Shown in pieces: positions 41,587 to 52,140 of a stretch of DNA of 64,000 nt (its first letter is position 1; every line of letters begins with the position of its first letter). The notes beneath the pieces are model-generated. The model saw nothing but the letters and a program-made list of their open reading frames with translations. It had not been told where the DNA came from and made no database searches. A program made the translations under genes and the position numbers. Origin of the DNA: Tianweitania aestuarii (GTDB lineage: Bacteria > Pseudomonadota > Alphaproteobacteria > Rhizobiales > Rhizobiaceae); contig NZ_JAFMNX010000006.1 of assembly GCF_018457165.1 (NCBI RefSeq), positions 62,001-126,000 on the forward strand, in the 5' to 3' direction.

Positions 41587-41913
41587 ATGGAACATATTGC
41601 TGCTGTCCTTCTCCTGATCGGTTGTTCTGACGACATGAGCGCGTGCCGGGAATTGCCTGTGCAAACCGCGATCTTCGAGACCGCCCAGGAATGCGAAGCC
41701 GAGATCAACCCGGCCATTGCCGGCATGACGACGACCTATACCCAGCTGATCGGGAAATGCGTTCCCGTCGATCCTGCGATGGAAGAAGAAGACGCCGAAT
41801 TGGTCTGGAACCTTCAGGCTGATGGCACGTTGTATGCTGCCGTAGAGGTTCCGGATGTCATGGTCGCTCAGAACGCCGCCGCCAAACAGGATCGCTACGT
41901 AGCACAAGAGTAA
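41587..41913 (+). CDS. Small cysteine-containing protein, GSR-controlled, unknown function
   Basis: A 108-residue protein. A short hydrophobic N-terminus (IAAVLLLIGC) is followed by CSDDMSACRELPVQTAIFETAQECEAEI, with four cysteines within about 45 residues and one more near KCVPVD. Disulfide bonding and export are likely, although the signal peptide is unusually short and lacks a basic start. No family is recognised. The ATG at 41587 has GAGG eight bases upstream. Its exact EcfG-type promoter places it in the stress regulon. Confidence 0.75.
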   Translation: MEHIAAVLLLIGCSDDMSACRELPVQTAIFETAQECEAEINPAIAGMTTTYTQLIGKCVPVDPAMEEEDAELVWNLQADGTLYAAVEVPDVMVAQNAAAKQDRYVAQE

Positions 41914-41978
41914 CTTGCTATTGTTTGGCCCTTGTCCAATGATCCGCGGCAGGGGACGCGTTTAGGAGAGAGCAGACT

Positions 41979-42230
41979 ATGAAGAACACCATTTTCGCGT
42001 TGGCCGCGCTCGGCACGGTAGCTGGTTGTACAACGGCTGAGCAGAGCGCAGTTGTCGGCGCAGCCGGTGGCGCTGCCATCGGCGGTCTGGCAACCGGCCG
42101 TACCTCGGGCGCCCTGATCGGTGCTGGTGCCGGCGCAGTTGCCGGTTATGTCATCGGCAAGGCCGCGACCCCGGGCTATTGCCTGTACGAAGACCGCCGC
42201 ACCGGCCGTCGGTACGAAGCCCGCTGCTGA
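41979..42230 (+). CDS. Glycine-zipper lipoprotein (17-kDa surface-antigen type)
   Basis: An 83-residue protein. The signal peptide ends in a lipobox, TVAGC, with acylated Cys17. A glycine-zipper helix pair follows (VGAAGGAAIGGLATGRTSGALIGAGAGAVAGYVIG), then a short CLYEDRRTGRRYEARC end with two Cys. It resembles the glycine-zipper part of rickettsial 17-kDa-type outer-membrane lipoproteins. GGAGAG precedes the start. No EcfG-type element was found upstream. Confidence 0.85.
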   Translation: MKNTIFALAALGTVAGCTTAEQSAVVGAAGGAAIGGLATGRTSGALIGAGAGAVAGYVIGKAATPGYCLYEDRRTGRRYEARC

Positions 42231-42256
42231 TCCGGCGTGCTTCGACGGAAATAAAG

Positions 42257-42285
42257 AAGAGGCCCTCCGGGGCCTCTTTCTTTTT
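42257..42285 (+). terminator. Intrinsic terminator of the glycine-zipper gene
   Basis: AAGAGGCC and GGCCTCTT form an 8-bp stem followed by TCTTTTT. Confidence 0.85.
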
Positions 42286-42303
42286 GTGGATGCCCCCGCC
42301 CGT

Positions 42304-43104
42304 TCAGGCTGCGGCCTTCATTGCGCCCGGACCGGGGATGGCGCCGGGCGGGCACTTGCCCAGGATGATCATGCCTAGCACTTCATCCTGCGTGACCTCG
42401 GTGGTCTTGGCCGTTCCAACCACTTGACCATTCTTCATGACGCAGACCCGATCGGCCAGATCGAACACATCATGGATGTCGTGGCTGATCAGGAAGATGC
42501 CGATCCCCTCCGACTTCAACTGCTTCACCAACTCGCCGACCTGCGCCGTTTCCTGCGGCCCAAGGGCGGCTGTCGGCTCGTCCATGATCAGGATGCGGGC
42601 ATTGAAAAGGATGGCGCGCGCGATCGCGACCGACTGGCGCTGACCGCCCGACAAGCGCGCCACAGGATCCTTGAAGCGCTGAAAGCGCGGATTGAGGCGG
42701 CCCATCACCTTGCGCGCTTCGGCTTCCATAGCGACATCATCCAGCGTGCCCCAGGACGTCATCAGCTCGCGTCCAAGAAACAGATTGGCGGCAGCGTCGA
42801 CATTGTCGGCCAGAGCCAGCGTCTGGTAGATCGTCTCGATACCGTATTTCTTGGCATCACGCGGGCTGTTGATCGCAACCTCCTCGCCATTGACGAGGAT
42901 CGTGCCGGTATCGCGCTTGTAGGCACCCGACAGGATCTTGATCAGCGTCGACTTGCCGGCGCCGTTATGGCCGAGCAGCGCCACCACTTCGCCGGGATAA
43001 AGGTCGATCGACGCATCATCCACGGCGCGGATGCCGCCGAAAGCGATGGATATGTCACGCATCTCGACGAGCGGAACTTCGGGTGTGGGTGCGAGGGGAA
43101 CCAT
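42304..43104 (-). CDS. xylG: Xylose-type sugar ABC importer ATPase (single domain)
   Basis: A 266-residue ATPase with Walker [10 protein letters not shown] near residue 45, signature LSGGQRQS and Walker [13 protein letters not shown]. It has one nucleotide-binding domain, unlike enterobacterial XylG or RbsA, which carry two; short versions are usual in alphaproteobacteria and work as homodimers. AGGAGG precedes the ATG at 43104. It is third in a binding protein-permease-ATPase operon. Sugar assignment rests on the binding protein. Confidence 0.88.
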   Translation of the reverse strand: MVPLAPTPEVPLVEMRDISIAFGGIRAVDDASIDLYPGEVVALLGHNGAGKSTLIKILSGAYKRDTGTILVNGEEVAINSPRDAKKYGIETIYQTLALADNVDAAANLFLGRELMTSWGTLDDVAMEAEARKVMGRLNPRFQRFKDPVARLSGGQRQSVAIARAILFNARILIMDEPTAALGPQETAQVGELVKQLKSEGIGIFLISHDIHDVFDLADRVCVMKNGQVVGTAKTTEVTQDEVLGMIILGKCPPGAIPGPGAMKAAA

Positions 43105-43114
43105 GTTTCGCCTC

Positions 43115-44428
43115 CTAGACGCGCTTGCGGTACATGGTGTCGAGCCACACGGCGAGCACCAGAACGAAGCCGACAATGATGTTTTGCAGCGGCGTGTCGA
43201 TGCCAAGCAGCACCATGCCGGACTGTAGCGATTGCATCAGCAGCGCGCCGAGCATGGCACCCAGCACCGTTCCAGCGCCGCCGGCAAGCGACGTGCCGCC
43301 GATCACGGCAGCCGCAATCACCAGCAGCTCGTCGAGTGTTCCGAGCGCATTGGTCGAGGCGTTCAGGCGTGCCGAGGATATCGCGGCACCGACGGCCGCC
43401 AGAAGCCCCATCAGCATGAAGATCTTCATCGTCACCCAGCGTGTCGCGATACCAGCTAGCGCCGCGGCTTCCGGATTGCCGCCGATCGCGAAGACATAGC
43501 GGCCGAAGCGGGTGCGGCGCGTCAGGAAAGTCATGACGATACCGACCGCGATGGCCATCAGCACGGGGATGGCGATGCCATGGGCGATGAACAGGCCGCC
43601 TTCCGGTGGGACGATCGCGTTTTCCTGCATGTAGCGACGCACAATACCGATCGGCCAGCCATAGGAATTGGCGATCCACACAGCTCCCAGGATCACGGCG
43701 CAGGCGACCGCGCCGAGAAAGGCTTCGGCCCAAAGGGGGCGCAGCGGAAAATGGAAGCGCTGGCGCTGGACGCGGTCCGAGCGCAGCATCCAAACGACGC
43801 CAACGCAAGCGATGAGGCCGACGATCCAGCTCCAGGTCGCGCCGATCGAGCCTTGTGGGCCGCCGCCCATCAGGCGGTAGGTTTCATCCATGGGCGCAAC
43901 GGTCTGGCCCGAGGTCAGCCACCACGCGCCGCCGCGCCAGATCAGAAGGCCGCCAAGCGTCACGATGAAGGCGGGAACGCCCATATAAGCAATGACATAG
44001 CCATGCAGCGCACCGATGGCAGCACCCACAAGGAGGCCTGAGCAAAGGGCCAGGATCCAGAGCCAGGGGCTGCCGAGCGGGATGCCGAAAACCTGCGGCA
44101 GCCATTGCGCCTGCATGACGCCCATGACCATGCCGCAAAAGCCGAGGATCGAGCCGACCGACAGGTCGATATTGCGGGTCACAATCACCAGCACCATGCC
44201 CGTCGCCATGATCGCGACGGAAGCGGATTGAACGGACAAATTCCAGAGATTCCGAGGGGTTAGGAACAGACCGCCGGATAGAATATGCAGCCCGACCCAG
44301 ATGATGACGAGCGCGCTCACCATACCGAGCATGCGCACATCAAGCTCGGTGGCTTTCAGAAAACGGGCGAAGGGGCCGAGGTCGGAAGCGCGTGCGCGGT
44401 CAACCGGAGTGGTGGTGGTATCGGTCAT
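43115..44428 (-). CDS. xylH: Xylose-type sugar ABC importer permease
   Basis: A 437-residue polytopic permease of the ribose/xylose family. It has [22 protein letters not shown] near residues 76-97, [17 protein letters not shown], and the coupling segment [15 protein letters not shown]. The length matches XylH rather than shorter ribose permeases. GGAGGAG precedes the ATG. The ATPase starts 10 bases later. A stable hairpin separates it from the upstream binding-protein gene. Confidence 0.88.
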   Translation of the reverse strand: MTDTTTTPVDRARASDLGPFARFLKATELDVRMLGMVSALVIIWVGLHILSGGLFLTPRNLWNLSVQSASVAIMATGMVLVIVTRNIDLSVGSILGFCGMVMGVMQAQWLPQVFGIPLGSPWLWILALCSGLLVGAAIGALHGYVIAYMGVPAFIVTLGGLLIWRGGAWWLTSGQTVAPMDETYRLMGGGPQGSIGATWSWIVGLIACVGVVWMLRSDRVQRQRFHFPLRPLWAEAFLGAVACAVILGAVWIANSYGWPIGIVRRYMQENAIVPPEGGLFIAHGIAIPVLMAIAVGIVMTFLTRRTRFGRYVFAIGGNPEAAALAGIATRWVTMKIFMLMGLLAAVGAAISSARLNASTNALGTLDELLVIAAAVIGGTSLAGGAGTVLGAMLGALLMQSLQSGMVLLGIDTPLQNIIVGFVLVLAVWLDTMYRKRV

Positions 44429-44496
44429 GTCTGCTCCTCCAGCCGCGCTGGATACACGCGACTTGGCGCACCATTTGGCTAAATGGCAGCACAAAA

Positions 44497-44517
44497 CGGG
44501 GCGCTTGAAGCGCCCCG
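44497..44517 (-). terminator. Hairpin between xylF and xylH
   Basis: CGGGGCGCTT and AAGCGCCCCG form a 10-bp stem with almost no loop, followed on the minus strand by TTTTG. This position usually lowers downstream expression and protects the binding-protein message. Confidence 0.6.
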
Positions 44518-44535
44518 CTGTCTCGTTTCAGCGAT

Positions 44536-45573
44536 TTAGTCGCAGCCCTTCACGCCTTCGACGGCACCCTGGCAGGCAGCCTCTTTCGAGATCCAGCCGG
44601 CATCGATCACGAGGTTCAGATTATCCTTGGTGATCGCAACGGGGGTGAGGAAGAGCGAAGTCAGTTCGGTACCCGAAGGCGACTTGAACGGCTTCACATC
44701 GGCGATGTCGGTCATCGCTTTTCCGTCGGCCATCTGCGAGGCGATTTCGGCGGCGGTCTTGCCGAGCTCGCGCGAGTCCTTCCACACGGAAACGGTCTGC
44801 GTTCCCTGCGCGATGCGGTTCAGCGCGGCGTGGTCGGCGTCCTGGCCGGAAACCGGCACGGAACCGGCGAGCCCCTGGGCGCTCAAGGCAGCGATGGCAC
44901 CGCCGGCGGTGCCATCATTGGCGGCGACGACGGCATCGACCTTGTTGTCGTTGGCGGTGAGGAACTGCTCCATGTTCTTCTGGGCGTTCGCAGGCAGCCA
45001 GCCATCGGTATAGGCTTCGCCGACATTCTTGATCTTGCCGGAATCGATGGCGTCCTTCAGCACTTCCATCGCGCCGGAAAACAGGAAGTCGGCATTGGGA
45101 TCGGCGCCGTTGCCCTTGATGAAGACGTAGTTGCCTTCAGGCTGCACCTTGAACACTTCGCGGGCCTGCATGCGGCCGACTTCGACATTGTCGAAGGTGA
45201 GGTAGAAGGCGTCCTTGCTGTCGATCAGACGATCATAGCCGACCACCGGAATGCCTTCGTCGACGGCTTTCTGAACGGCCGGACCGATGGCGCTGGCATC
45301 CTGCGCCAGGATGATCAGGGCGTTGGCACCCTGCGAGATCAGCGATTCCACATCGGTCAGCTGCTTGGATGCCGAGGACTGGGCGTCGGCGGAGATGTAT
45401 TTGTCGCCGGCGGCCTCGATGGCCTTCTTCATCGCGGCTTCATCGGTTTTCCAGCGCTCTTCCTGGAAGTTCGACCAGGACACGCCGATGATCTTGTCCT
45501 TCGCCTGCGCCATACCGACAAAGGCAAATGACACGGTTACACCCGCCAGAAAGGCGGTTGCCAAACGATTCAT
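44536..45573 (-). CDS. xylF: D-xylose-binding protein
   Basis: A 345-residue periplasmic sugar-binding protein. It has a signal peptide (to about residue 24, VGMAQA), then [27 protein letters not shown] and [34 protein letters not shown] and [12 protein letters not shown] are strongly XylF-like. It delivers pentose to the XylH/XylG importer. GGGAGG precedes the ATG at 45573. No xylose isomerase, kinase or regulator gene lies beside it, so catabolism must be encoded elsewhere. Confidence 0.9.
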   Translation of the reverse strand: MNRLATAFLAGVTVSFAFVGMAQAKDKIIGVSWSNFQEERWKTDEAAMKKAIEAAGDKYISADAQSSASKQLTDVESLISQGANALIILAQDASAIGPAVQKAVDEGIPVVGYDRLIDSKDAFYLTFDNVEVGRMQAREVFKVQPEGNYVFIKGNGADPNADFLFSGAMEVLKDAIDSGKIKNVGEAYTDGWLPANAQKNMEQFLTANDNKVDAVVAANDGTAGGAIAALSAQGLAGSVPVSGQDADHAALNRIAQGTQTVSVWKDSRELGKTAAEIASQMADGKAMTDIADVKPFKSPSGTELTSLFLTPVAITKDNLNLVIDAGWISKEAACQGAVEGVKGCD

Positions 45574-45808
45574 GATTTCCTCCCTGCACGCAAAGAGCGC
45601 GCGTCGTTCCTCACCAAAGCCCGCGTAAACCGGCCTTCGCAAAAGTGTGACCCAGTCAAAGGGCCGCTGTCAACGTAGCCCTTTGGAGCATGCGGGAGAT
45701 GACGGTGGAGAAGGAAAGCCTGCGCGAAGGGCGGCAAGGCCGGATCGTCGCAGGCCGACGGCATCACCGCCCTGCCCTGCCTGCACTGTTCGGCCGATCG
45801 GAGAGCGC

Positions 45809-46498
45809 TTATTCCTCGCTGATGGAATAACCGGCGCCGCGCACGGTGCGGATCACGTCCGGCATGCGGTTGGTGTTCACCGCCTTGCGCAAACGGCCGA
45901 CATGCACATCGACGGTGCGCTCGTCGATATAGATCGTTTCGCCCCACACATTGTCGAGCAGCTGACCGCGCGAAAATACGCGGCCGGGATGACGCATCAT
46001 GAATTCGAGCAGCCGGAATTCAGTCGGCCCGAGCTTCACTTCGCTTTGCTTGCGAAACACACGATGGGATTCGCGATCGAGAACGAGGTCGCCGACCTTG
46101 AGCACGCTCGACAGAACTTCCGGCTTGGCACGGCGCAGAAGCGCACGCACGCGCGCCAGAAACTCGGGCGTCGAAAAGGGCTTCACGAGATAATCGTCCG
46201 CACCGGTCGCCAGACCCCGCACACGGTCGCTTTCCTCGCCACGCGCCGTCAGCATGATCACCGGCAGGCGCTCGGTCTGGGGGCGAACCCGCAAACGGCG
46301 GCAGATTTCGATGCCGGACACGCCCGGCACCATCCAGTCGAGCACGAGAAGATCCGGCACATGCTCCTGAAGGCGCAGATCGGCTTCATCGCCGCGGGTG
46401 ACGATCTCGACCTGATAGCCTTCGGATTCGAGATTGTACTGGAGAAGGACGCCCAACGGCTCCTCATCCTCCACGATCATGATTTTCGGTGCGATCAT
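45809..46498 (-). CDS. phoB: Phosphate regulon response regulator PhoB
   Basis: A 229-residue OmpR-family regulator. The receiver domain has phospho-acceptor Asp54 in LLVLDWMVPG. The winged-helix DNA-binding domain (about residues 130-228) includes LGPTEFRLLEFMMRHPGRVFSR and TVDVHVGRLRKA. It activates Pho-box promoters when phosphate is scarce. It is last in pstSCAB-phoU-phoB. Its kinase gene phoR is not adjacent. Confidence 0.95.
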   Translation of the reverse strand: MIAPKIMIVEDEEPLGVLLQYNLESEGYQVEIVTRGDEADLRLQEHVPDLLVLDWMVPGVSGIEICRRLRVRPQTERLPVIMLTARGEESDRVRGLATGADDYLVKPFSTPEFLARVRALLRRAKPEVLSSVLKVGDLVLDRESHRVFRKQSEVKLGPTEFRLLEFMMRHPGRVFSRGQLLDNVWGETIYIDERTVDVHVGRLRKAVNTNRMPDVIRTVRGAGYSISEE

Positions 46499-46511
46499 GT
46501 CTGGACCAATC

Positions 46512-47219
46512 TCAAATCACAGCCGAGGGCGTGCCGGTTTCATCGACCTTGGGCCGGTTCGCCGGAAGCTGCGTGCCCGTCATGACGTAGTAGGCGTTCT
46601 CGGCGATGTTGGTGACATGATCGCCGATGCGCTCCAGGTTCTTGGCGCAGAACAGAAGATGCGTGCAGGCGGTGATATTGCGCGGATCTTCCATCATGTA
46701 GGTCAGGAGTTCGCGGAACACGGCCGTGTATTGCACGTCGATCTTTTCATCGTCCGCGCGCAGCGGCTTCAGGGCTTCGGCATCGCGCGCGATATAGATG
46801 TCGACCACGCGTTCCAGCTGCTGGTGAACCAGCGCGGCCATCGTTTCGATGCTGTGCGTGAAGGTTTGTGGCGCGGTGCTTCTGTCGACGGCAGACACAC
46901 GCTTGCCGAGGTTCTTGGCAAGATCGCCGATGCGTTCGAGATCCGAAGCGATACGGATCGCGCCGACAACCGTGCGCAGATCGTCGGCCATCGGCTGGCG
47001 CTTGGCGATCAGCGTGATGGCGCGTTCGTCGAGCTCGCGCTGGCGGGCATCCATGACCGCATCATCGGCAATCACGCGGCGCGCTTTTTCCTGCTCGCCT
47101 TCAAGCAGTGCGGAGGTCGCGGCGTCCACCATGGCAGCTGCGAAATGGCCCATGTCGCGGATGATCCGGTCGATCGCGGCCAGTTCTTCGTCGAAGGAGG
47201 TAACGGTATGTGCAACCAT
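46512..47219 (-). CDS. phoU: Phosphate signalling protein PhoU
   Basis: A 235-residue all-helical protein with the two-fold three-helix repeat typical of PhoU. The metal-binding acidic segments occur in both halves (for example RIASDLERIGDLAKNLGKR and CAKNLERIGDHVTNIAE). It connects the Pst transporter state to PhoR/PhoB signalling at the inner membrane. It lies between pstB and phoB on one strand. Confidence 0.95.
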   Translation of the reverse strand: MVAHTVTSFDEELAAIDRIIRDMGHFAAAMVDAATSALLEGEQEKARRVIADDAVMDARQRELDERAITLIAKRQPMADDLRTVVGAIRIASDLERIGDLAKNLGKRVSAVDRSTAPQTFTHSIETMAALVHQQLERVVDIYIARDAEALKPLRADDEKIDVQYTAVFRELLTYMMEDPRNITACTHLLFCAKNLERIGDHVTNIAENAYYVMTGTQLPANRPKVDETGTPSAVI

Positions 47220-47239
47220 GATCCTGCTCCCTCCCCCGA

Positions 47240-48124
47240 TCAGCCGAAGCGACCGGTGATGTAGTCCTGCGTGCGCTTTTCGGCCGGGCTGGTGAACATC
47301 ATCTCGGTCGGGCCTTCCTCGACTAGAATCCCGAGATGGAAGAAGGCGGTGCGCTGCGACACGCGCGCGGCCTGCTGCATGGAGTGCGTCACGATCACGA
47401 TCGTATAATTGGCACGCAGCTCGTCGATCAGCTCCTCGATCTTGGCGGTCGCGATCGGATCAAGCGCCGAGCACGGCTCGTCCATCAGGATCACTTCGGG
47501 CGAAACCGCGATGGCGCGCGCGATGCAAAGACGCTGCTGCTGGCCGCCGGACAGGCCGGTGCCGACTTCATGCAGGCGGTCCTTCACCTCGTTGAAGAGC
47601 GACGCCTTCTGCAAGCTTTCCACCACGATCTGCTCGAGATCGGTCTTGGACTTGGCGAGGCCATGAATGCGCGGGCCATAGGCGACATTCTCGAAGATCG
47701 TCTTCGGGAACGGGTTCGGCTTCTGGAACACCATGCCGATACGGGCGCGCAGTTCCACGACGTCGAGCTTGGGATCATAGAGATCCTCACCATCGAGCTG
47801 GATCGTGCCGGACACGCGCGCGCCCTCGATCGTGTCGTTCATGCGGTTGAGGCAGCGCAGAAAGGTCGACTTGCCGCAACCCGACGGACCGATAAAGGCA
47901 GTGACGGCCTTTTCCGGAATGTCGATCGACACATCGAACAGCGCCTGCTTCGGACCATAAAAGACGCTGACGTCCTGCGCATGGACGCGCACCTTGCGGG
48001 GCTCGGGATCGGGCGTGCGAACGGTTTGGAAGGTCTTTGGCAACGCGGCCGAACTCTGGTTGGATGACGAAGCCGGGGCAAGGGTCGCGTTCATTTTCTG
48101 CGTCTCCGGGGCATTAAACATCAT
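47240..48124 (-). CDS. pstB: Phosphate ABC importer ATPase PstB
   Basis: A protein of about 294 residues with a disordered N-terminal extension (about 45 residues) before the ATPase domain. Walker A is [19 protein letters not shown] is the PstB-typical segment; the signature is LSGGQQQR and Walker B is [13 protein letters not shown]. The ATG at 48124 overlaps the pstA stop and has AAAGG upstream; an ATG at 48094 is an alternative. Confidence 0.94.
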   Translation of the reverse strand: MMFNAPETQKMNATLAPASSSNQSSAALPKTFQTVRTPDPEPRKVRVHAQDVSVFYGPKQALFDVSIDIPEKAVTAFIGPSGCGKSTFLRCLNRMNDTIEGARVSGTIQLDGEDLYDPKLDVVELRARIGMVFQKPNPFPKTIFENVAYGPRIHGLAKSKTDLEQIVVESLQKASLFNEVKDRLHEVGTGLSGGQQQRLCIARAIAVSPEVILMDEPCSALDPIATAKIEELIDELRANYTIVIVTHSMQQAARVSQRTAFFHLGILVEEGPTEMMFTSPAEKRTQDYITGRFG

Positions 48125-49488
48125 GCGCGCCTTTCGAAGCGCGACCGCAGAACAATCGCGATCGCATTGAGGGCCAACATTACACTGAGAAGAACGATGA
48201 TCGCCGCAGCCGTCTTCGGCTCGAAGTAATTGCGGTTCTCGTTGCCTTCCCAAAGAAAGATCTGGACCGGCAGAGCGGTCGACTGGTCGAGCGGCGTCAC
48301 CGGCAGGGTCGTCACGAAGGCGTTCATGCCGATCAACAGCAAGGGTGCCGTTTCGCCGATCGCCTGCGCAACGCCGATGATCGTGGCCGTCAGGATGCCG
48401 GGATAGGTTACCGGCAGAACGTGGTGGAACACGGTCTGGGTGCGCGAAGCACCAAGCCCCAGCGCCGCCTGGCGAAGGGACGGCGGCACGGCGCGCAGCG
48501 AGGCTCGCGTGGCGATGATGACGGTCGGCAGGGTCATGAGGCTCAGCACCAGACCACCGGCCATCGGTGCCGACAGGGGCAGATGGAAGTAGTTGATGAA
48601 CACTGCCGCACCCAGCAAACCGAACACGATCGACGGCACGGCTGCGAGATTGTTGATGTTGACCTCGATCAGATCGGTCAGCTTGTTCTTGGGCGCAAAC
48701 TCTTCAAGGTAGATCGCGCTTGCCACGCCAACCGGTACCGCCAGCACGATCACGATGATCATCATGTAGAGCGAGCCGATAAACGCGCCGAGCAGACCGG
48801 CTTCGGCCGGAGCGTTGCGCGAATCCGTGTTGGTGAACAAAACGGACGAGAACGCCATGCGGATGCGGCCATCCTCGTAGAAGCGGTCGGCCAGCATGCG
48901 GGCGGCTTCCGGCAGCTGCTGGCGATCGCTGGCGAGCGAGCGGTCGATGTCACCCTTCAACCAGACATCGACATTGGCCGAGGCAAGCAGCTCGATCGGC
49001 ACCGTCTTGCCGAGAAGATCCGGGTTTTCCACGAACATGTCGCGCAAACGGTAGCGCTCGTTCTGCGACACGAGGAACTGAACGTCGCGCGCGCTCATCT
49101 CGACATCGGGCGCTTCGGCGCGGATGCTGTTTTCGATGATGCGGTTCCAGTTCACCATCGTCACCTTGCGCTGCCAATCGAGATTGGCGCGTCGCAAGGC
49201 GGCAGGCGACTGGTCGGTGTCTGCAACAGGCTTTGGATCGACCTTGATGATGGCGGGATCGAAGGTGACGTCGACCTTCACCACCGGCTGCCAGAAGGCC
49301 GGCAGACCTTCATGAAGGATGGTGCTGAACAGAAAGAGCACGAAGCCGATCGCAACCGTGACCGAGGCGATGCCGTAGAAGCGGAAGCGTTTTTCCGCGT
49401 TGCGGCGACGGCGCAGGCTGGCCTGGATGCGGCTGCGGTTGGGTGAACCGGCGGATGCGGCGGGAGAGGACATGGCGGAAACACTCAT
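48121..49488 (-). CDS. pstA: Phosphate ABC importer permease PstA (long form)
   Basis: A 455-residue permease, about 150 residues longer than enterobacterial PstA. The extra N-terminal half holds one membrane segment and a periplasmic domain (about residues 70-220), the alphaproteobacterial extension often listed as DUF3333. The core has [18 protein letters not shown] and the permease loop [11 protein letters not shown]. It overlaps pstB by four bases and nearly abuts pstC. Confidence 0.93.
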   Translation of the reverse strand: MSVSAMSSPAASAGSPNRSRIQASLRRRRNAEKRFRFYGIASVTVAIGFVLFLFSTILHEGLPAFWQPVVKVDVTFDPAIIKVDPKPVADTDQSPAALRRANLDWQRKVTMVNWNRIIENSIRAEAPDVEMSARDVQFLVSQNERYRLRDMFVENPDLLGKTVPIELLASANVDVWLKGDIDRSLASDRQQLPEAARMLADRFYEDGRIRMAFSSVLFTNTDSRNAPAEAGLLGAFIGSLYMMIIVIVLAVPVGVASAIYLEEFAPKNKLTDLIEVNINNLAAVPSIVFGLLGAAVFINYFHLPLSAPMAGGLVLSLMTLPTVIIATRASLRAVPPSLRQAALGLGASRTQTVFHHVLPVTYPGILTATIIGVAQAIGETAPLLLIGMNAFVTTLPVTPLDQSTALPVQIFLWEGNENRNYFEPKTAAAIIVLLSVMLALNAIAIVLRSRFERRA

Positions 49489-49492
49489 GATC

Positions 49493-50869
49493 TTACTCGT
49501 ACTGCTCCCGATATTTGCGCACGACGTAGAGCGCGATCACGTTCAAGCAGAGCGTCATGCCGAACAGCGTCAGGCCAAGCGCAAAGGCGACGAGGCTTTG
49601 CGGGCTGGCGAAGTTGGTGTCGCCTGTCAGCTGGTTGACGATCGACACGGTGACGGTGGAGGTCGCCTCGAACGGGTTGAAGCGCAGGATGGGCGCATTG
49701 CCGGCCGCGAGCACCACGATCATGGTTTCACCGAACGCCTTCGACACGGCGAGCAGAAAAGCGCCGACGATGCCGGGCAATGCCGCGGGAAGCACCACGC
49801 GCTTGATCGTTTCCGACTTGGTGGCGCCCATGCCAAGCGACCCGTCGCGCATCGCGCGCGGCACCTGCGTGATGATGTCGTCCGACAGGGATGACACGAA
49901 GGGGATGATCATGATCCCCATCGCGATGCCGGCCGTCAACGCCGATGTTGCGCGGATCGGCACGCCGATCATTGCGCCCAGCGCCGACAAAGCCGGTCCG
50001 AGCGTGACGAGCGCGAAGAAGCCGTAGATCACCGAGGGGATGCCGGCGAGGATCTCGATCATCGGCTTGGCAAAGGCGCGCACTTTGCGCGGCGCATATT
50101 CAGCCAGATAGATCGCCGACATCAAACCGAGCGGAATGGCCACCAGCATGGCGATGGCCGACACCATGATGGTGCCCCACAAAAGCGGCAGCAAACCATA
50201 CTGGCCGTAATCGCCGCTGGCAGTGGCGGCAAAGCGCGGCGCCCACACGGTGCCGAAGAAGAAGTCGGCCGGCGAGATGAAGGAAAAAAAGCGCAGCGCT
50301 TCGCGCAGAAGCGAAGCGATGATGCCGACGGTGGTCAGGATCGCGATGCCCGAGCAGATGGCGAGCAGCACCTTCACGATCGTTTCGAACTCGTTGCGGG
50401 CACGAAGCCGCGGCGCGATCCGCGCACGCATGGCGACGAGGCCGATGATGCCCACACCCGCCGCCACGGCTACCATTGCCCAGAAGGTCAGCAGGCGGAA
50501 TTCATGCAGCGCCTGTCCGGCGGCGTTCTCATAAGGCTGGGCATCGCCCACCACGCCGAAGCCGGTGGAAATCTGCTCGACGCGGCGAAGCGCATCGCGC
50601 AGCTGCGTTGGATCGCCGTTCACCACCTCGGCCGGCAAAAGCGACAGCGTGTAGGAGCGCACGACATCGTCGCCCACGAAGAACCAGATCAGGAGAATGG
50701 CGAGCGCGGGCACGAGGCACCAGAGCGCGACCATCAAACCGTGATAGTTCGGGCGCGAGTGCATCTTCAACGTGCTGCCGCCGGCAACCGCGCGGCTGCG
50801 CGAAAGGCCGACCTGATAAGACAGCGCCAGGAGAAGGAGTAGCAGAGCGGCGACGACCAGGCTGTTCAC
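49493..50869 (-). CDS. pstC: Phosphate ABC importer permease PstC (long form)
   Basis: A 458-residue permease with an N-terminal extension of about 170 residues carrying two or three extra membrane segments, as in other Hyphomicrobiales. The core includes IYLAEYAPRKVR, GIPSVIYGFFALV and SLGMGATKSETI. It starts at a GTG with GGAG at proper distance. It follows pstS after a terminator-like hairpin. Confidence 0.93.
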   Translation of the reverse strand: MNSLVVAALLLLLLALSYQVGLSRSRAVAGGSTLKMHSRPNYHGLMVALWCLVPALAILLIWFFVGDDVVRSYTLSLLPAEVVNGDPTQLRDALRRVEQISTGFGVVGDAQPYENAAGQALHEFRLLTFWAMVAVAAGVGIIGLVAMRARIAPRLRARNEFETIVKVLLAICSGIAILTTVGIIASLLREALRFFSFISPADFFFGTVWAPRFAATASGDYGQYGLLPLLWGTIMVSAIAMLVAIPLGLMSAIYLAEYAPRKVRAFAKPMIEILAGIPSVIYGFFALVTLGPALSALGAMIGVPIRATSALTAGIAMGIMIIPFVSSLSDDIITQVPRAMRDGSLGMGATKSETIKRVVLPAALPGIVGAFLLAVSKAFGETMIVVLAAGNAPILRFNPFEATSTVTVSIVNQLTGDTNFASPQSLVAFALGLTLFGMTLCLNVIALYVVRKYREQYE

Positions 50870-50962
50870 GAACCCACTCCATCAGGAAACATCGGGCAGC
50901 GCATGACTGTGCGCATCGGACTTGGCAAGGGGATGCGAGCGGTACCGCGCCAAGAATGCACG

Positions 50963-50993
50963 GAAAAAGGCGGAGCGCCAACGCGCCCCGCCT
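50963..50993 (-). terminator. Terminator/attenuator after pstS
   Basis: On the minus strand a GGCGG...CCGCC stem with an inner GCG/CGC part is followed by TTTTTC. It probably lets pstS exceed the downstream genes in expression. Confidence 0.7.
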
Positions 50994-51008
50994 TCTCATC
51001 ATTCCAGC

Positions 51009-52034
51009 TTACTTGGCTGCTTCGAGGGTCTTGCCGTCTTCAAACGCCTTGAGAACCTCGGCGCGCTCTTCGTCCGGCATCGGGATCAGGCCAGCGCTTT
51101 CCAGCGTACCGCCAGAACCGGTCATGCCGTCGGACAGGAAGAACTCGGTGTATTCCTTGATGCCCGGGATCGTGCCGATGTGCTCGCCCTTCACGTAGAA
51201 GAACAGAGGGCGTGACACCGGATATTCGCCGGAAGCGACGGTCTCGAGCGAAGGCGTGACGCCCTCGACGGTGGCGACCTTCAGCGTATCGCGGTTCTGG
51301 TCGTAGAAGGACAGACCGAACACGCCGACGGTGGACGGATTGGCCTGCAGGCGAGCGAGCGTTTCGGTGTAATCGCCCGAAATCTCGACAACGACGTCCT
51401 GGCGGAAGGTCTCGCAAGCCTTCGTCATGGCTTCCTTTTCCATTTCCGGCAGACCGGCTTCCTTGCAGCCCGGCGCGATCATCTTTTCCTGGAAGACTTC
51501 GCGGGTGCCGTGGTTGGAGCCAGGGATTGCGACGTTGATTTCCTGGTCGGGAAGCGAAGGATCGACATCCTTCCAGCTCTTGTAGGGGTTGGCGACCATC
51601 TTGCCGTCAACGGGAACTTCGGCGGCAATGGCCTTGTAGACCATGACCGGCGTCAGGGCGAAGTCTTCCTTGTCGGCGCTGGTGGCGAACACGATGCCAT
51701 CATAGCCGATCCGGACTTCCTGGATCTTGGCGACGCCATTGGCCTGGCAGGTCTCGATCTCTTCGGCCTTGATCGGGCGCGAGGCGTTGGCGATGTCGAT
51801 CGTGTTTTCACCGACGCCCTGGCAGAACTGCTTCAGGCCGCCGCCCGAACCACCGGAGCCGACCACCGGCGCCTTGAAGTCTGGAAATGCATTGCCGAAC
51901 TCTTCCGCGACGATCGAGGCGAAAGGCAGCACGGTCGAGGAACCGGCGATCTGGATGGTGTCGCGGGACTGAGCCGAGGCTGGGCCAGCGAGAAGGATCG
52001 CCGCTACGGCTGTCGAAAGCAAAAGCTTGGTCAT
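51009..52034 (-). CDS. pstS: Periplasmic phosphate-binding protein PstS
   Basis: A 341-residue binding protein with a signal peptide (LLLSTAVAAILLAGPASAQS). Phosphate-contacting segments are IAGSSTVLPF near residue 29, GSGGSGGGLK near 59, ANASRPI, and SNHGTREVF. It captures phosphate for the PstCAB importer. The start at 52034 has GGAG upstream. A Pho box lies about 90-105 bases upstream. Confidence 0.95.
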   Translation of the reverse strand: MTKLLLSTAVAAILLAGPASAQSRDTIQIAGSSTVLPFASIVAEEFGNAFPDFKAPVVGSGGSGGGLKQFCQGVGENTIDIANASRPIKAEEIETCQANGVAKIQEVRIGYDGIVFATSADKEDFALTPVMVYKAIAAEVPVDGKMVANPYKSWKDVDPSLPDQEINVAIPGSNHGTREVFQEKMIAPGCKEAGLPEMEKEAMTKACETFRQDVVVEISGDYTETLARLQANPSTVGVFGLSFYDQNRDTLKVATVEGVTPSLETVASGEYPVSRPLFFYVKGEHIGTIPGIKEYTEFFLSDGMTGSGGTLESAGLIPMPDEERAEVLKAFEDGKTLEAAK

Positions 52035-52120
52035 GGAGCCTACTCCGTTCCGGAAAAAATCTCTTCGGACACGCCGCAAGGCTTGCTGCCAGCGGCGATG
52101 AGGGAGGCTTTAGGGGGTCC

Positions 52121-52140
52121 ATGTAACAGTTACATGACAG
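52121..52140 (-). promoter_or_regulatory. Pho box of the pst operon
   Basis: On the minus strand CTGTCAT-GTAA-CTGTTACAT: two direct 7-mer repeats with an 11-base period, matching the PhoB recognition pattern. Confidence 0.85.
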
